Positions 1 through 8,677 of a stretch of 64,000 bases of DNA are shown here, in pieces (positions within the stretch are counted from its first letter, which is position 1; each line of letters begins with the position of its first letter). Source of the stretch: G963664585 sp963664585 (GTDB taxonomy: Bacteria > Bacillota > Clostridia > Oscillospirales > Ruminococcaceae); contig CAXXEO010000025.1 of the NCBI GenBank assembly GCA_963664585.2, positions 19,175-83,174 of the forward strand, read 5' to 3'. The position numbers and the translations under genes are program-made. Under the pieces are notes generated by a model that saw nothing but the letters and a program-made list of their open reading frames with translations, was not told the DNA's origin and made no database searches.

Positions 1-516
1 CACCAGATGCGAAGGGTCCTCCTCGGACATCACATTTATTAGAATTTCCCTGGGCATTTTAGGGGAAAGTTGGGTATACTGCTCGAACTGATCTTTTATG
101 GCGCGTATAAGAGCGCTTGCCATATCCTGATCATCCAATTTTAGTTCTTTGACAGGCAAAGGGCGTACATCCGCCATAAAAAATGGATCATCAGTCACTA
201 TTTTGACAGTCTTCGCCCGGTAAAGGCCCTCGACCATCACCCTAAGTCCTTCAGAATTGGTGCGAATCATTTGCTTGACTTCAGCCACGACACCCACAGT
301 GTACAGTTCTGAGGCATCAGGAGAATCGGTGCGCAGATCCTTTTGCGCTACCAAAAATATTCTTCTGTTGCCTGAAAGGACCTCGTTAAGGGCCAATACT
401 GATTTATCACGGCCAATATCAAAATGAAGCACCATCTTTGGGAAGAGAACAAGTCCTCTAAGCGCCAAAAGCGGCATACGCACGGTGGCTTGAACTGGCT
501 TTTTTTCTCCCATCAT
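1..516 (-). CDS. lon: ATP-dependent protease Lon, N-terminal part (runs off window)
   Basis: Partial gene. The first ~172 residues are visible and the rest lies beyond the left edge. The start reads MMGEKKPVQATVRMPLLALR, followed by GLVLFPKMVLHFDIGR, which is the classic beginning of the Lon substrate-binding (LAN) domain. Lon is a cytoplasmic AAA+ serine protease that degrades damaged and regulatory proteins. The AAA+ and protease domains are not in view. Two adjacent ATG codons (516 and 513) follow an AGGAGGT ribosome site; the second has the better spacing. A good vegetative-type promoter lies upstream at 567-595. The gene points away from clpX, and the IS30 element separates the two. Confidence 0.93.
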   Translation of the reverse strand, partial: MMGEKKPVQATVRMPLLALRGLVLFPKMVLHFDIGRDKSVLALNEVLSGNRRIFLVAQKDLRTDSPDASELYTVGVVAEVKQMIRTNSEGLRVMVEGLYRAKTVKIVTDDPFFMADVRPLPVKELKLDDQDMASALIRAIKDQFEQYTQLSPKMPREILINVMSEEDPSHLV

Positions 517-566
517 AAGCACCTCCTAATCGTTTATTACTTTGGCGTCTACCAATGTTGTATAGA

Positions 567-595
567 ATTATACAGAATTTTTGATACTATTGCAA
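567..595 (-). promoter_or_regulatory. Probable sigma-A promoter of lon
   Basis: Read on the minus strand, a TTGCAA -35 box (590-595) and a perfect TATAAT -10 box (567-572) are separated by exactly 17 bases. It lies ~50 bases upstream of the lon start codon. No heat-shock operator (CIRCE) was seen here. Confidence 0.6.
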
Positions 596-789
596 GTGGT
601 TAAAATTGCCCTTTTGTGAACTGGCGATGATATGTCAGTCATTATATCCATTTGGGAGTTATAAGAACGTACATTAGGCTTTTTCAATGCCAACGGCGAA
701 GAAATGAACCCAATAATAAAAGTCTATTTGACAAGTGGATTCTATTGCCATATACCAACTAAAGGATACGGCTATCAAAAGCACTTTGA
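596..789. other. Intergenic stretch without a gene
   Basis: Together with the lon promoter region this forms a gene-free stretch from 517 to the repeat at 790. Apart from the lon promoter I see no ORF, RNA or hairpin that I can support. A TTGACA sequence occurs near 728, but without a convincing -10 partner or a plus-strand gene. Confidence 0.5.
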
Positions 790-800
790 TATAGCCAATT

Positions 801-1853
801 GCTACATTGTCAAGCCAAATGCGACAGTTCGAGCAGAAAGAGCTGGGAAGGTGTATTCCAATTAAGACATTTTCGGGGTCTGTTGTTTATAAGCAGAAGA
901 GAAGAAGATAGGTTTTGATGAGAAACAGTGGACAGAACAGTACCTTTCGGAAAGAACTCTCTGAGCAAACCGTTACCGTACTCATTGCTTCCTCTCTGAT
1001 GCGGACAATATGGATCAGCGAAATAAAGAGTTAAGCCTAGATCTTTCTGGATTACATCATAACAGGCAAATTCACCGCCACGATCTGTTGTTGCTGTTTT
1101 GAATGTGCCTTGTGGCAATAAAGTGTGCAGGTGCTTGATTGCAGCTTCCATGGAAGCTGCCGTTCGATCAGGAATGGGAACGGCTGTATAGAACCTTGTT
1201 TTTCGTTCCACAAAGGTGGCCAAGCAACCACCGGAACCCCTAGAGGAAACCACCGTATCAAGTTCCCAATGCCCAAATGTTTCTCTGGTATATACCTCTT
1301 TGGGTCTCTTGTGGATAGAAGTACCACGAGCATAATGCGCAAGATTTTTACAGCTTCTCTTTTTTCCATTACGGCGCAGCACATCTGCGGTGAGTCCGTT
1401 CAGTCGTCCGGCATAAAGCCAGTTGTATATTGTTTTAAAGCTCAGTTGGCTTGAAGTAACGGTATGTGATATTTGTTCTGGCGACCAGGTCTCTTTCAGC
1501 TTTTCTGCCACAGCTGCGCACAACTCCTCGTTCCATTTCCCTTGAGGTTTGCTGTTGTGCCGTTTCTTCTGGTAATCCAGTTGTGCTTCTTCTGCGTTAT
1601 ACGCTCGGGCACCGTAAAAACGTTTCAATTCTCTAGCGATACTGCTGTGGTGACATCCCAGACGTGATGCGATTTTCCGGGTCGTATATCCGATTTGACG
1701 GAGTTCCTCTATCTTTCCTCGTTCGAATGTTGTAAAATGGTGATGGCTCATGGCTGCCTCCTTGTGTGAATGTTGTTGTTGCAAACTCTATTCTACACGT
1801 TTTGGCCGCCTTGGGCTATCTTTTTTCTGTCGCATTTCATTTTACAATGTAGC
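801..1853 (-). mobile_element. IS30-family insertion sequence, intact copy
   Basis: A 1053-bp element bounded by 27-bp inverted repeats that match at 23 positions: GCTACATTGT and AAATGCGACAG are shared by both ends, and four bases in between differ. It carries one transposase gene. It sits inside copy 1 of the 106-bp repeat. The flanks show a 4-bp duplication AATT (797-800 and 1854-1857). Because AATT is self-complementary, a 2-bp AT duplication with longer ends is equally possible at this site alone, but the second copy (62827-63881) supports 4 bp. Confidence 0.93.
810..1784 (-). CDS. IS30-family transposase
   Basis: 324 residues; the likely start is the internal Met at residue 12 (MSHHHFTTFERGK), just after AAGGAGGC. 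The N-terminal helix-turn-helix (about residues 13-55, with IASRLGCHHSSIARELKR) is typical of IS30 and binds the element ends. The C-terminal half is an rve/DDE integrase core: first Asp in HWELDTVVSS, second Asp in TTDRGGEF, and the catalytic Glu region RGSNEYGNGLLREFFPKGT. The enzyme cuts and joins the element ends in the cytoplasm. The stop codon lies inside the left inverted repeat. The frame is fully open, so this copy could be active, unlike the copy at the right end of the window. Confidence 0.95.
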   Translation of the reverse strand: MQQQHSHKEAAMSHHHFTTFERGKIEELRQIGYTTRKIASRLGCHHSSIARELKRFYGARAYNAEEAQLDYQKKRHNSKPQGKWNEELCAAVAEKLKETWSPEQISHTVTSSQLSFKTIYNWLYAGRLNGLTADVLRRNGKKRSCKNLAHYARGTSIHKRPKEVYTRETFGHWELDTVVSSRGSGGCLATFVERKTRFYTAVPIPDRTAASMEAAIKHLHTLLPQGTFKTATTDRGGEFACYDVIQKDLGLTLYFADPYCPHQRGSNEYGNGLLREFFPKGTVLSTVSHQNLSSSLLLINNRPRKCLNWNTPSQLFLLELSHLA

Positions 1854-2016
1854 AATTAACTTAAAAACTGGCTATATAAAACGTCATTTTCTTCCCCGCT
1901 GAAGGCGGGGGAAGAAATCACAAGCTTGTTTTCAAGCTAATCAACTATATTTATTAATAATAAGACGGGTGTTGCAAACGCTATAAAACTAAACCCAAAA
2001 TTAAACGGTAATAATC

Positions 2017-2058
2017 CTGCCTCTGTTTCCCCACTTCCAGCGGGGGAAACAGAGGCAG
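2017..2058 (-). terminator. 16-bp perfect hairpin downstream of clpX
   Basis: Arms CTGCCTCTGTTTCCCC and its exact complement enclose a 10-base loop. It lies ~70 bases beyond the clpX stop codon, so a terminator role is plausible, although no strong T-run follows on the minus strand. It shares a TTCCCC/GGGGAA core with several other intergenic hairpins in the window. Confidence 0.55.
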
Positions 2059-2125
2059 AAATAGAGTGCCATTTTAACTAAGATTTAGTGTCTAAACGCA
2101 GCCACACCCATTCGCTCGTTTTTAT

Positions 2126-3442
2126 CTAAGAAACCGATTCCCGCCGCTGACGTCCGCTTGCACGGCGGGTCGGCGCTATAGAAAACTTTTTAGGCTTTTT
2201 TAGGGGATCGCGGATAATTTCAGGTTTACCTGTTCCCGTGACACAATCTTTGGTAATCAGAACCCGGTCAATGGTATGATCGGAAGGGACCTCATACATC
2301 AGGCTTTCCAGAACATCCTCCATGATCCCGCGCAATCCTCTGGCGCCCGTCGTGCGTTTGATGGCAAGCTCTGCGATAGCAACCAGCGCCTCATTCTCAA
2401 ACTCGAGGGTTACGCCGTCCAGTGAGAAGAGCCGCTGATATTGTCTGATCAGCGAATTTTTAGGCTCCTTCAGGATGCGCACAAGGGTATCACAATCAAG
2501 TGAAGTAAGCGATGCGACCACAGGTATTCTACCCACGAGCTCGGGGATCATCCCAAAGCGTACCAAGTCCTGGGGAACCAGCTTTTTGATCAGTGCATCC
2601 TTGTCCTCGTGACTCTTCTTAACATCCGAACCGAAGCCCATTGAAGAAGAGGAAACCCTCTTTTCAATAACCTTGTCAATGCCCTCAAAAGCGCCGCCGC
2701 AGATAAAGAGAATGTTAGTGGTATCAATCTGGATAAACTCCTGCTGGGGGTGCTTGCGTCCACCCTGAGGCGGCACGTTGGATACAGTCCCCTCCAGAAT
2801 CTTTAAGAGCGCTTGCTGAACCCCTTCCCCGCTTACATCACGGGTAATCGAGGGGTTTTCGCTTTTGCGGGTAATCTTGTCGATCTCGTCGATATAAATA
2901 ATCCCACGTTGCGCCTTTTGAATGTCGTAATCGGCAGCCTGAATCAGGCGCAGAAGAATATTTTCTACATCCTCGCCGACGTATCCGGCCTCGGTAAGGG
3001 TGGTAGCATCTGCGATAGCAAAGGGTACGCCGATGATCTTGGCAAGAGTTTGGGCAAGCATGGTTTTTCCCACGCCAGTGGGACCCAAAAGCATAATATT
3101 GCTTTTGATCAGCTCAACATCTCCGGGCGTAGAAAAGGAAAAAATCCGCTTATAATGGTTATATACGGCGACAGACAGAGCAATTTTTGCACTTTCCTGA
3201 CCGATCACATACTCATCCAAAATAGCCTTGATTTCCATCGGCTTGAGAATATTGATATCAGCGTCCTCTTTAGGAAGCTTTTTCTTGTTGGTGGTGTCTT
3301 CGTCCTCGAGGACACGAAGACAAAGCTCCACACACTCGTTGCAGATGCAGACACCCGGACCCGCGATCATACGGTTCACCTGGTCTTGCATCTTTCCGCA
3401 GAAGGAGCACCTCAGCATTCTGCTATCGTCGTTTTTTGGCAT
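2126..3442 (-). CDS. clpX: ATP-dependent Clp protease ATP-binding subunit ClpX
   Basis: 438 residues, normal for ClpX. An N-terminal C4 zinc finger (Cys12, Cys15, Cys34, Cys37) recognises substrates and adaptors. The AAA+ module shows Walker A GPTGVGKT at about 120-127, a pore-loop GYVGED, Walker B IIYIDEIDKI, and the RDVSGEGVQQALLKILEGT segment. ClpX unfolds tagged proteins and feeds them into ClpP in the cytoplasm. The gene follows clpP with a 28-base gap, in the common order tig-clpP-clpX. The last ~25 residues form a basic, Ser/Arg-rich tail that looks lineage-specific. The start has a GGAGGATA ribosome site just upstream. Confidence 0.97.
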   Translation of the reverse strand: MPKNDDSRMLRCSFCGKMQDQVNRMIAGPGVCICNECVELCLRVLEDEDTTNKKKLPKEDADINILKPMEIKAILDEYVIGQESAKIALSVAVYNHYKRIFSFSTPGDVELIKSNIMLLGPTGVGKTMLAQTLAKIIGVPFAIADATTLTEAGYVGEDVENILLRLIQAADYDIQKAQRGIIYIDEIDKITRKSENPSITRDVSGEGVQQALLKILEGTVSNVPPQGGRKHPQQEFIQIDTTNILFICGGAFEGIDKVIEKRVSSSSMGFGSDVKKSHEDKDALIKKLVPQDLVRFGMIPELVGRIPVVASLTSLDCDTLVRILKEPKNSLIRQYQRLFSLDGVTLEFENEALVAIAELAIKRTTGARGLRGIMEDVLESLMYEVPSDHTIDRVLITKDCVTGTGKPEIIRDPLKKPKKFSIAPTRRASGRQRRESVS

Positions 3443-3470
3443 ATCTATCCTCCAAAAGGGTCAAATGAGA

Positions 3471-4052
3471 CTATTTCTTATAAATGATACTGTCTACCAG
3501 ACCATAATCCTTGGCTTCTTGGGCCGACATGAAGTAGTCGCGCTCGGTATCCCGTTCAATCACCTCTAAGGGTTTGCCCGTCTGGTCAGCCAGCATGTGA
3601 TTCAGTTTATCCTTAATCTTCAGAATCCACTCGGCGTGAATCTTGATATCGCTGGCCTGGCCCTTGGCACCGCCCAACGGCTGATGAATCATAATTTCAC
3701 TATTTGGCAGCGCAAATCGTTTGCCCTTGGCGCCTGAGGAAAGTAACATGGCGCCCATCGAGGCCGCCAAGCCAACACAGATTGTGGACACATCAGGTTT
3801 AACATACTGCATGGTATCATAGATGGCCATTCCGGCCGTGATCGAGCCGCCCGGAGAATTAATATACAGGTGGATGTCCTTATCCGGATCCTGTCCCTCC
3901 AGATAGAGTAGCTGTGCCACAACAAGAGATGCTGATACGTCATTCACCTCATCGCAGAGCATGATAATTCTGTCGTTGAGAAGACGTGAAAAAATATCAT
4001 AAGATCTCTCACCACGGCTGGTCTGTTCGATTACCATTGGAACTAAGCTCAT
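3471..4052 (-). CDS. clpP: ATP-dependent Clp protease proteolytic subunit ClpP
   Basis: 193 residues. The catalytic triad is visible: Ser98 in GLAASMGAMLL, His123 in MIHQPLGG and Asp172 in DTERDYFMS. It starts directly with the mature-like sequence MSLVPMVIEQTSRGERSYDI. It forms the tetradecameric peptidase chamber that partners ClpX encoded just downstream. An AGGAGG site precedes the ATG. All expected active-site residues are present, so it should be functional. Confidence 0.97.
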   Translation of the reverse strand: MSLVPMVIEQTSRGERSYDIFSRLLNDRIIMLCDEVNDVSASLVVAQLLYLEGQDPDKDIHLYINSPGGSITAGMAIYDTMQYVKPDVSTICVGLAASMGAMLLSSGAKGKRFALPNSEIMIHQPLGGAKGQASDIKIHAEWILKIKDKLNHMLADQTGKPLEVIERDTERDYFMSAQEAKDYGLVDSIIYKK

Positions 4053-4092
4053 AAAATGCCTCCTTTATGTTATGTACGGGTATAAGGCAAAA

Positions 4093-5447
4093 TTATTCTT
4101 CGACGGTTCCTGTCTTTGCCTTTTTGGTGGTCTTCTTTTTGACAGGTGTCTCATCCGCAACTTTTTCCTCGCTGGTGGCTATGGCATTCTCACGAACGAT
4201 GTCCAGAGCTTTGGCTGAGGCCATGTCCATCCGGATATCCTTTACGGCAATAAACTTCTTGACTTCATCCGCAGCTACCTGATAGAGCCCCGCCAATCTC
4301 GTGTATTCTGCCTCGACATCCTCATCCGTAAAGGTTAGGTTTTCAAGTTGGGCAATCTTTTCCAGGGCAAGGCGTACCTTTACCTGCTGCTCGGCCTGGG
4401 GGGCAAAGGATTTGCGGAAGTTTTCCATATTATCGCCCGTATACTTCATGAACAGGTTGATGTCCATGCCCTGGGAGCTGAGGCGATACTCAAAATCACG
4501 GACAAGTTCGTTGACTCTGGTGTCATACATAGCCTGTGGTATTTCGGCGGTCATGCCGGACACTACAGCGTCCATCAGCTTATTTTCAAAATCAGTCGCT
4601 GCGGTTTGTTCGTTCTTCTCTTCCAGCTTCTTTTTGACATCTGCTTTATATTCTTGCAGCGTATTGAACTCGCTGACATCTTTGGCGAATTCGTCATCAA
4701 GTGCGGGCATAAGCTGGGTCTTAAGCTCATTCAGCATTACCTTAAACACGGCTGACTTACCATTAAGTGTATCAACGCCATAAGTTTCAGGAAAAGTCAC
4801 ATTGACATCAAAGCTTTCGCCAACGCTGTGGCCGATGATCTGCTCTTCAAAACCGGGTATAAAGGTGCCTGAGCCGATGGTGAGGGATAATTATCACCCT
4901 TGCCGCCATCAAAAGCAACACCGTCAACATAGCCGTCAAAATCGATTGTAGCTGTGTCACCATTTTCGGCTGCTCTGTTCTCTACGGTTACGGTACTCGC
5001 ATTGCGTGTGCGGAGCTTTTCAATTTCAGCGTCAACATCGGCATCTGCTACGGGTGCGACAGTCTTAACAGCTTCAATACCCTTATACTTTGCGAGTTCC
5101 ACTTCGGGCTTGACTGTGACGATTGCCTTAAAGGAAAATCCATTGTCAGATACATCCTGCATCTCAATATCAGCCATGTCGACAGGATCAAGTCCTGCTT
5201 CATCTACAGCTGCGCTGTAGGCCTTCGGATAGAGCTCATTAACGGCATCCTCAAAGAACATACCGGTCCCATAAGTTTTTTCTATCAGTGATCTGGGCGC
5301 CTTACCCTTGCGGAATCCGGGAAGAGTCATCTTCGCCGCATTCTTTTTAAAGGCACGATCAACCGCAGCTTTAAAATCATCAGCTCCGACGGAAACCTGT
5401 AATTCTACTTTATTTGTGTCAATTTTGTTTTTGGATATAAGTCCCAT
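4093..5447 (-). pseudogene. tig: Trigger factor with a single-base frameshift
   Basis: Trigger factor is the ribosome-bound chaperone and prolyl isomerase for nascent chains. The N-terminal ribosome-binding domain is present, including GFRKGKAPRSLIEKTYG with the ribosome-docking signature. In the PPIase domain the reading frame breaks at about 4883-4887. Upstream it reads FDGYVDGVAFDGGKGDNYP, and the expected continuation LTIGSGTFIPGFEEQIIGHS is found only in the next frame, because one C is missing from a CCC run. The C-terminal frame then runs to 4093 and ends in a Lys/Thr-rich tail. Without the deletion the protein would be about 450 residues, normal for the family. Either a real mutation or a sequence error. 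It has a good promoter and an AGGAGG site and lies upstream of clpP. Confidence 0.85.
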
Positions 5448-5485
5448 TGTTATTCCTCCTGCTTATTTAACGATTAAACCATGTT

Positions 5486-5514
5486 ATTATAGCATATGCT
5501 CCACAAAAAACCAA
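5486..5514 (-). promoter_or_regulatory. Probable promoter of tig-clpP-clpX
   Basis: On the minus strand a perfect TATAAT (5486-5491) lies 17 bases from TTGGTT (5509-5514). It is about 40 bases upstream of the tig start. The short gaps downstream suggest that tig and clpP could be co-transcribed. Confidence 0.5.
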
Positions 5515-5537
5515 TTTATTTTTCACACAGAATCATA

Positions 5538-6242
5538 TTATTGCATCACTAAAATCGGGGTAAAATTCACTCCGTCGGCTGAAACAAGCCGAAAGTTAAT
5601 ACCCAGATATTCCCCCTGAAATGCATATCGGCTCGAATCGCCATGTATATGTCCGTAGTAGCAGCGCTTTACCCCGTACCTATGCATGATATCTATCATA
5701 TCACCTGACACTTGATCGCCAAATACCGGTGGATAATGTAAAAATACAATCGGTTCAAGTCCTGTGATAACACTTGATTTCACAGATGCGTCAAGGCGAC
5801 CCGCTTCTCTGGCCGTCAGCTTGGCATCATGAGGCGCGGTATCCTCAAACATCCATCCGCGCGTTCCGCAAACTGCGATTGATTCCACTGTAGCGCAGTT
5901 ATTATGGAGTATTTTTAGACTTGTTAATCCCTTTGCCTCGAAAAAAGCTTCCATCTTTGCCATACTGGTCCACCAATAGTCGTGATTACCCTTCAGCAAA
6001 AGTTTTTTTCCAGGAAGTCGGTGAATAAAAGTAAAGTCGGCCTCTGCCTCCTCCAGCGTCATCCCCCATGAAATATCCCCCGGTATTACAACCGTATCTT
6101 CAGCTTTAACTGTATTTTTCCAGTTTTCTTCAATCTTTTTTACATAATTGTTCCAACCGGCAAACTGATCCATTGGTTTATCAGCAGTTAGAGAAAGATG
6201 AAGGTCGCTGATTGAAAATAGAGACATATGACATCCTTTCAA
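5538..6242 (-). CDS. Metallophosphoesterase (calcineurin-like)
   Basis: 234 residues from the longest start; translation more likely begins at the Met at residue 6 (MSLFSISDLHLSL), placing the start near 6227. All five metallophosphatase motifs are visible: DLHL (DxH), PGDISWG (GD), LKGNHDYWW (GNHD), a His in FLHYPPVF, and GHIHGDS (GHxH). These bind two metal ions for phosphoester hydrolysis. The substrate is unknown; close relatives are annotated only as metallophosphoesterase or serine/threonine phosphatase. It seems to be a single-gene unit upstream of tig, on the same strand. Confidence 0.85.
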   Translation of the reverse strand: MKGCHMSLFSISDLHLSLTADKPMDQFAGWNNYVKKIEENWKNTVKAEDTVVIPGDISWGMTLEEAEADFTFIHRLPGKKLLLKGNHDYWWTSMAKMEAFFEAKGLTSLKILHNNCATVESIAVCGTRGWMFEDTAPHDAKLTAREAGRLDASVKSSVITGLEPIVFLHYPPVFGDQVSGDMIDIMHRYGVKRCYYGHIHGDSSRYAFQGEYLGINFRLVSADGVNFTPILVMQ

Positions 6243-6391
6243 AAAGATCCCTATGAATTTTTTAGATAAAAGGTAAGATAATAAATAAAGGGTGTCAGTT
6301 ATAGATTTATGACTGTTATCCCATCATCAATAAAGAAAATAATAAATGAAAATTAAACCAAAAACAAGAGGCTTAAGAAAGGGAAAAAAAC

Positions 6392-6565
6392 ATGCATGAG
6401 AATAAGCTTAGCTCATCTGATTATCTTCGCGGCGTAAAATGTGACGTAACAAACTGCATATATAATGATAAAAGTGAAAAGTGCACAGCCAACCAGATCA
6501 AGGTTGGACCGCAGTACGCGACTAGTAGTGATGATACAGTTTGCGATACTTTTAAACCAAACTAA
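6392..6565 (+). CDS. Small DUF1540-type cysteine protein
   Basis: 57 residues. The sequence starts MHENKLSSSDYLRGVKCDVT and contains four cysteines (17, 22, 31, 51), with the pattern VKCDVTNCIYND ... KCTANQIKVG ... TVCDTFKP. This matches the short DUF1540 unit common in clostridia, where four cysteines probably bind a metal ion. The function is unknown. A purine-rich AAAGGG site precedes the ATG. It is one of few plus-strand genes here and converges on thrC, with a shared hairpin terminator between them. Confidence 0.8.
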   Translation: MHENKLSSSDYLRGVKCDVTNCIYNDKSEKCTANQIKVGPQYATSSDDTVCDTFKPN

Positions 6566-6608
6566 TCATCCGAAAATAAAATATTCTTAAAAGTTTAAAA
6601 ATCAGTTT

Positions 6609-6634
6609 AAGCAGGGGGAAATTTCCCCCTGCTT
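6609..6634. terminator. Bidirectional terminator between DUF1540 gene and thrC
   Basis: A perfect 26-base palindrome (AAGCAGGGGGAAA and complement) lies between converging stop codons at 6565 and 6636. A T-rich tract follows on the plus side. Confidence 0.8.
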
Positions 6635-6635
6635 A

Positions 6636-8129
6636 TTATATTTTTAAAAAAGAAAATACTTCTTCTTTCATCATACTGGGCAGGATACTTCCCTGAAAAC
6701 GGACGGTTTTGTCCAGTAGGCAGGAAAGCTGAGTGGGAATATCGGTGCCTGTCAACTCGCTTAGTTGGGAAAGTGCCACAAAGCCGTCTTCAATCTTTTC
6801 GTTGGTGAGAGCCTCCAGCACGCTTTGGGCAAATTTATAGGGGCTGGCTGTGGAAACAATTATGGTTTTCGTCTTGTCGTCTGTAGCAGCAACATAATCC
6901 TGATATACCCCATAAGCAACAGCGGTATGAGGATCCATTGTGTAATAATAACGGTCATATACTTCTTTAATGGCTACTTTTGTGTGTTCTTCCCCGCAGA
7001 ATCCGCCCCAAAACAGCCCGAGTTTCTCTGTAATATCAAGTTGATACTTTTTAGATTCCTTCAGACTATTCATCAGCCCGGTGACCTTCACAGCAGAGCG
7101 ACCACAAAGCTCAAACAGTAGCCTTTCCAAATTGGAAGAGATGAGAATGTCCATTGAGGGAGAAATGGTCGTATGGAACTCTCTGTTCGCATCATAGATG
7201 CCTGTGTAAATAAAGTCTGTCAAGACGTTATTTTTGTTTGATGCGCAGATCAGCTTTCCAACAGGCAGCCCCATTCTGGATGCGTAGTATCCGGCGAGAA
7301 TGTTGCCAAAATTTCCGGTGGGGACCACAAAGTTCACCTTATCCCCCGCTGAAATTTCTTCCCCTGAAAGCAGGTCGCAATAAGAACTGAAATAATAGAC
7401 GATCTGAGGAAGAAGCCGCCCAAAATTAATCGAGTTAGCGCTGGAAAGCACCTTGCCGCTTTCGGCAAGCTTTCGGGTGACGTCGGGGTCGGCGAAGATA
7501 GCCTTAACCCCATTCTGAGCGTCGTCAAAGTTACCTTTTATAGCGGATACATGAAGGTTTTCGCCCTCTTGGGTCGTCATTTGGAGTTTTTGAATTGGTG
7601 AGACTCCCTCCTCTGGATAAAAGACAATGACCTTAATCCCGGGCACATTCTTGAACCCTTCCAAAGCAGCCTTGCCAGTATCTCCTGAAGTGGCGACAAG
7701 AATGACCATTTCTTTTCCTTCAAGGGCGACACCCGCCGAATAAGTGGAAAGGTGTGGAAGGATCTGTAAAGCAACATCCTTAAAGGCACAGGTGGGACCG
7801 TGCCAAAGTTCCAACATATATACATCCGGCGCAAGCACCGAAAGCGGCGCTACACGGTCCTCTTCAAAGTCCCCGCTCTGATAGGCTCTTCTCGTCGCCG
7901 AAAAGATCGCCTCCTCAGGGAAATCTGTCAGGAAGAGTGAGAAGATATAAGCAGCCCTTTCCATATAGCTAAGCTCTGATAAACGCCTGATTTCATCAAG
8001 AGAAACTGGAGGAAAGCTTTCTGGAAGATAAAGCCCGCCGTCGCTAGCCATTCCTCTTGCAATTGCCTCTGTGGAAAGAATCCTCTCTTCTGCCCCGCGA
8101 GTGCTTACATAATGCATATTGACCACCAT
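6636..8129 (-). CDS. thrC: Threonine synthase
   Basis: Up to 497 residues. The likely start is Met5 (MHYVSTRGAEERILSTEA, at 8117), which has a GGTGG site; Met1 is a close alternative. The protein is the long, fungal/proteobacterial-type threonine synthase that converts O-phosphohomoserine to threonine with PLP. The PLP lysine lies in WHGPTCAFKDVALQ, and the glycine-rich cofactor loop is LVATSGDTGKAALEG. SINFGRLLPQIVYYF and PTGNFGNILAGYYA are typical of the family. No thrB or hom gene is adjacent, so the pathway must be completed elsewhere. It is the last gene before the convergent terminator. Confidence 0.96.
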   Translation of the reverse strand: MVVNMHYVSTRGAEERILSTEAIARGMASDGGLYLPESFPPVSLDEIRRLSELSYMERAAYIFSLFLTDFPEEAIFSATRRAYQSGDFEEDRVAPLSVLAPDVYMLELWHGPTCAFKDVALQILPHLSTYSAGVALEGKEMVILVATSGDTGKAALEGFKNVPGIKVIVFYPEEGVSPIQKLQMTTQEGENLHVSAIKGNFDDAQNGVKAIFADPDVTRKLAESGKVLSSANSINFGRLLPQIVYYFSSYCDLLSGEEISAGDKVNFVVPTGNFGNILAGYYASRMGLPVGKLICASNKNNVLTDFIYTGIYDANREFHTTISPSMDILISSNLERLLFELCGRSAVKVTGLMNSLKESKKYQLDITEKLGLFWGGFCGEEHTKVAIKEVYDRYYYTMDPHTAVAYGVYQDYVAATDDKTKTIIVSTASPYKFAQSVLEALTNEKIEDGFVALSQLSELTGTDIPTQLSCLLDKTVRFQGSILPSMMKEEVFSFLKI

Positions 8130-8153
8130 TTCCCCATCCTATCGAAAGTTTGA

Positions 8154-8639
8154 TTATAAAACAAGCTCATAGCAAAACCAGTCAAAATCATACGCATTCC
8201 TTTCACCGCAACACTCAAATCCAAATTTCGTATAAAGCGCTAATGCTGCGGGATTTGTTTTGCTCACGAGCAAATGAATACTGTCAAAGCCTCTTTTTTT
8301 TACATCTTGAATCACATACTCTAAAAGATTGCTTGCTAATCCTTGATGATGCATTGCTTTTTGAACGCCTATTCTTGCCAATTCACAAGGCTTTTTTGTC
8401 TTGCCGCTCCAAGTAAGATGATCCAATTCACGATCATTGACAGCTGCGGCGACAGCCACTATCTCATGATGATCCTCACACAGGCAGTAGAGCGAATCGT
8501 TCTGAATATCTTCATAAACATTTTGGATCGATGGATATTCGATGCTCCATGTGCATCCCGAGGTACCAATTAAGGAATGATATAACATCATTACCGCTTC
8601 GCTATCCTCAATTTTCGCAAGCCTTGTTTGATAGCTCAT
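8154..8639 (-). CDS. GNAT-family N-acetyltransferase
   Basis: 161 residues with the GNAT fold. The acetyl-CoA-binding motif A is seen as ELARIGVQKAMHHQGLASNLLEYV, followed by motif B around NPAALALYTKFGFECCGERNAYD. It begins MSYQTRLAKIEDSEAVMMLY, a usual GNAT N-terminus. The acceptor substrate cannot be predicted. It ends 24 bases upstream of the thrC frame on the same strand, so the two may share a transcript. Confidence 0.85.
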   Translation of the reverse strand: MSYQTRLAKIEDSEAVMMLYHSLIGTSGCTWSIEYPSIQNVYEDIQNDSLYCLCEDHHEIVAVAAAVNDRELDHLTWSGKTKKPCELARIGVQKAMHHQGLASNLLEYVIQDVKKRGFDSIHLLVSKTNPAALALYTKFGFECCGERNAYDFDWFCYELVL

Positions 8640-8677
8640 ATCAGTATCTCCAATTCACCGGGATCATGTTAATCATA

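Larger units (their letters stand above)
790..1949 (+). repeat. 106-bp TATAGCC repeat, copy 1, split by IS30
   Basis: Copy 1 of a repeat found ten times in this window. The outer 11 bases lie at 790-800, the IS30 element fills 801-1853, and the rest of the repeat resumes at 1854-1949. Forward layout of the family: a left end starting TATAGCCAATTAACTT; a small hairpin TATAGCCA/TGGCTATA; a central hairpin of CTTCCCCCGCC with loop TTCG and its complement; and a right end that reads TATAGTTGATTAACTTG on the other strand. The two ends are therefore imperfect ~22-bp inverted repeats. All copies begin and end in TATA (copy 3 lacks the last A). Here the hairpin reads CCGCTGAAGGCGG, the flipped-loop version. 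Confidence 0.9.

Noticed and set aside
1125..1454. Plus-strand open frame across the IS30 transposase gene
   Set aside because: It is the antisense shadow of the transposase; its sequence has no family character and no ribosome site.
2813..3487. 224-codon plus-strand frame opposite clpX
   Set aside because: It lies wholly within the antisense of a clear clpX gene; no start signals.
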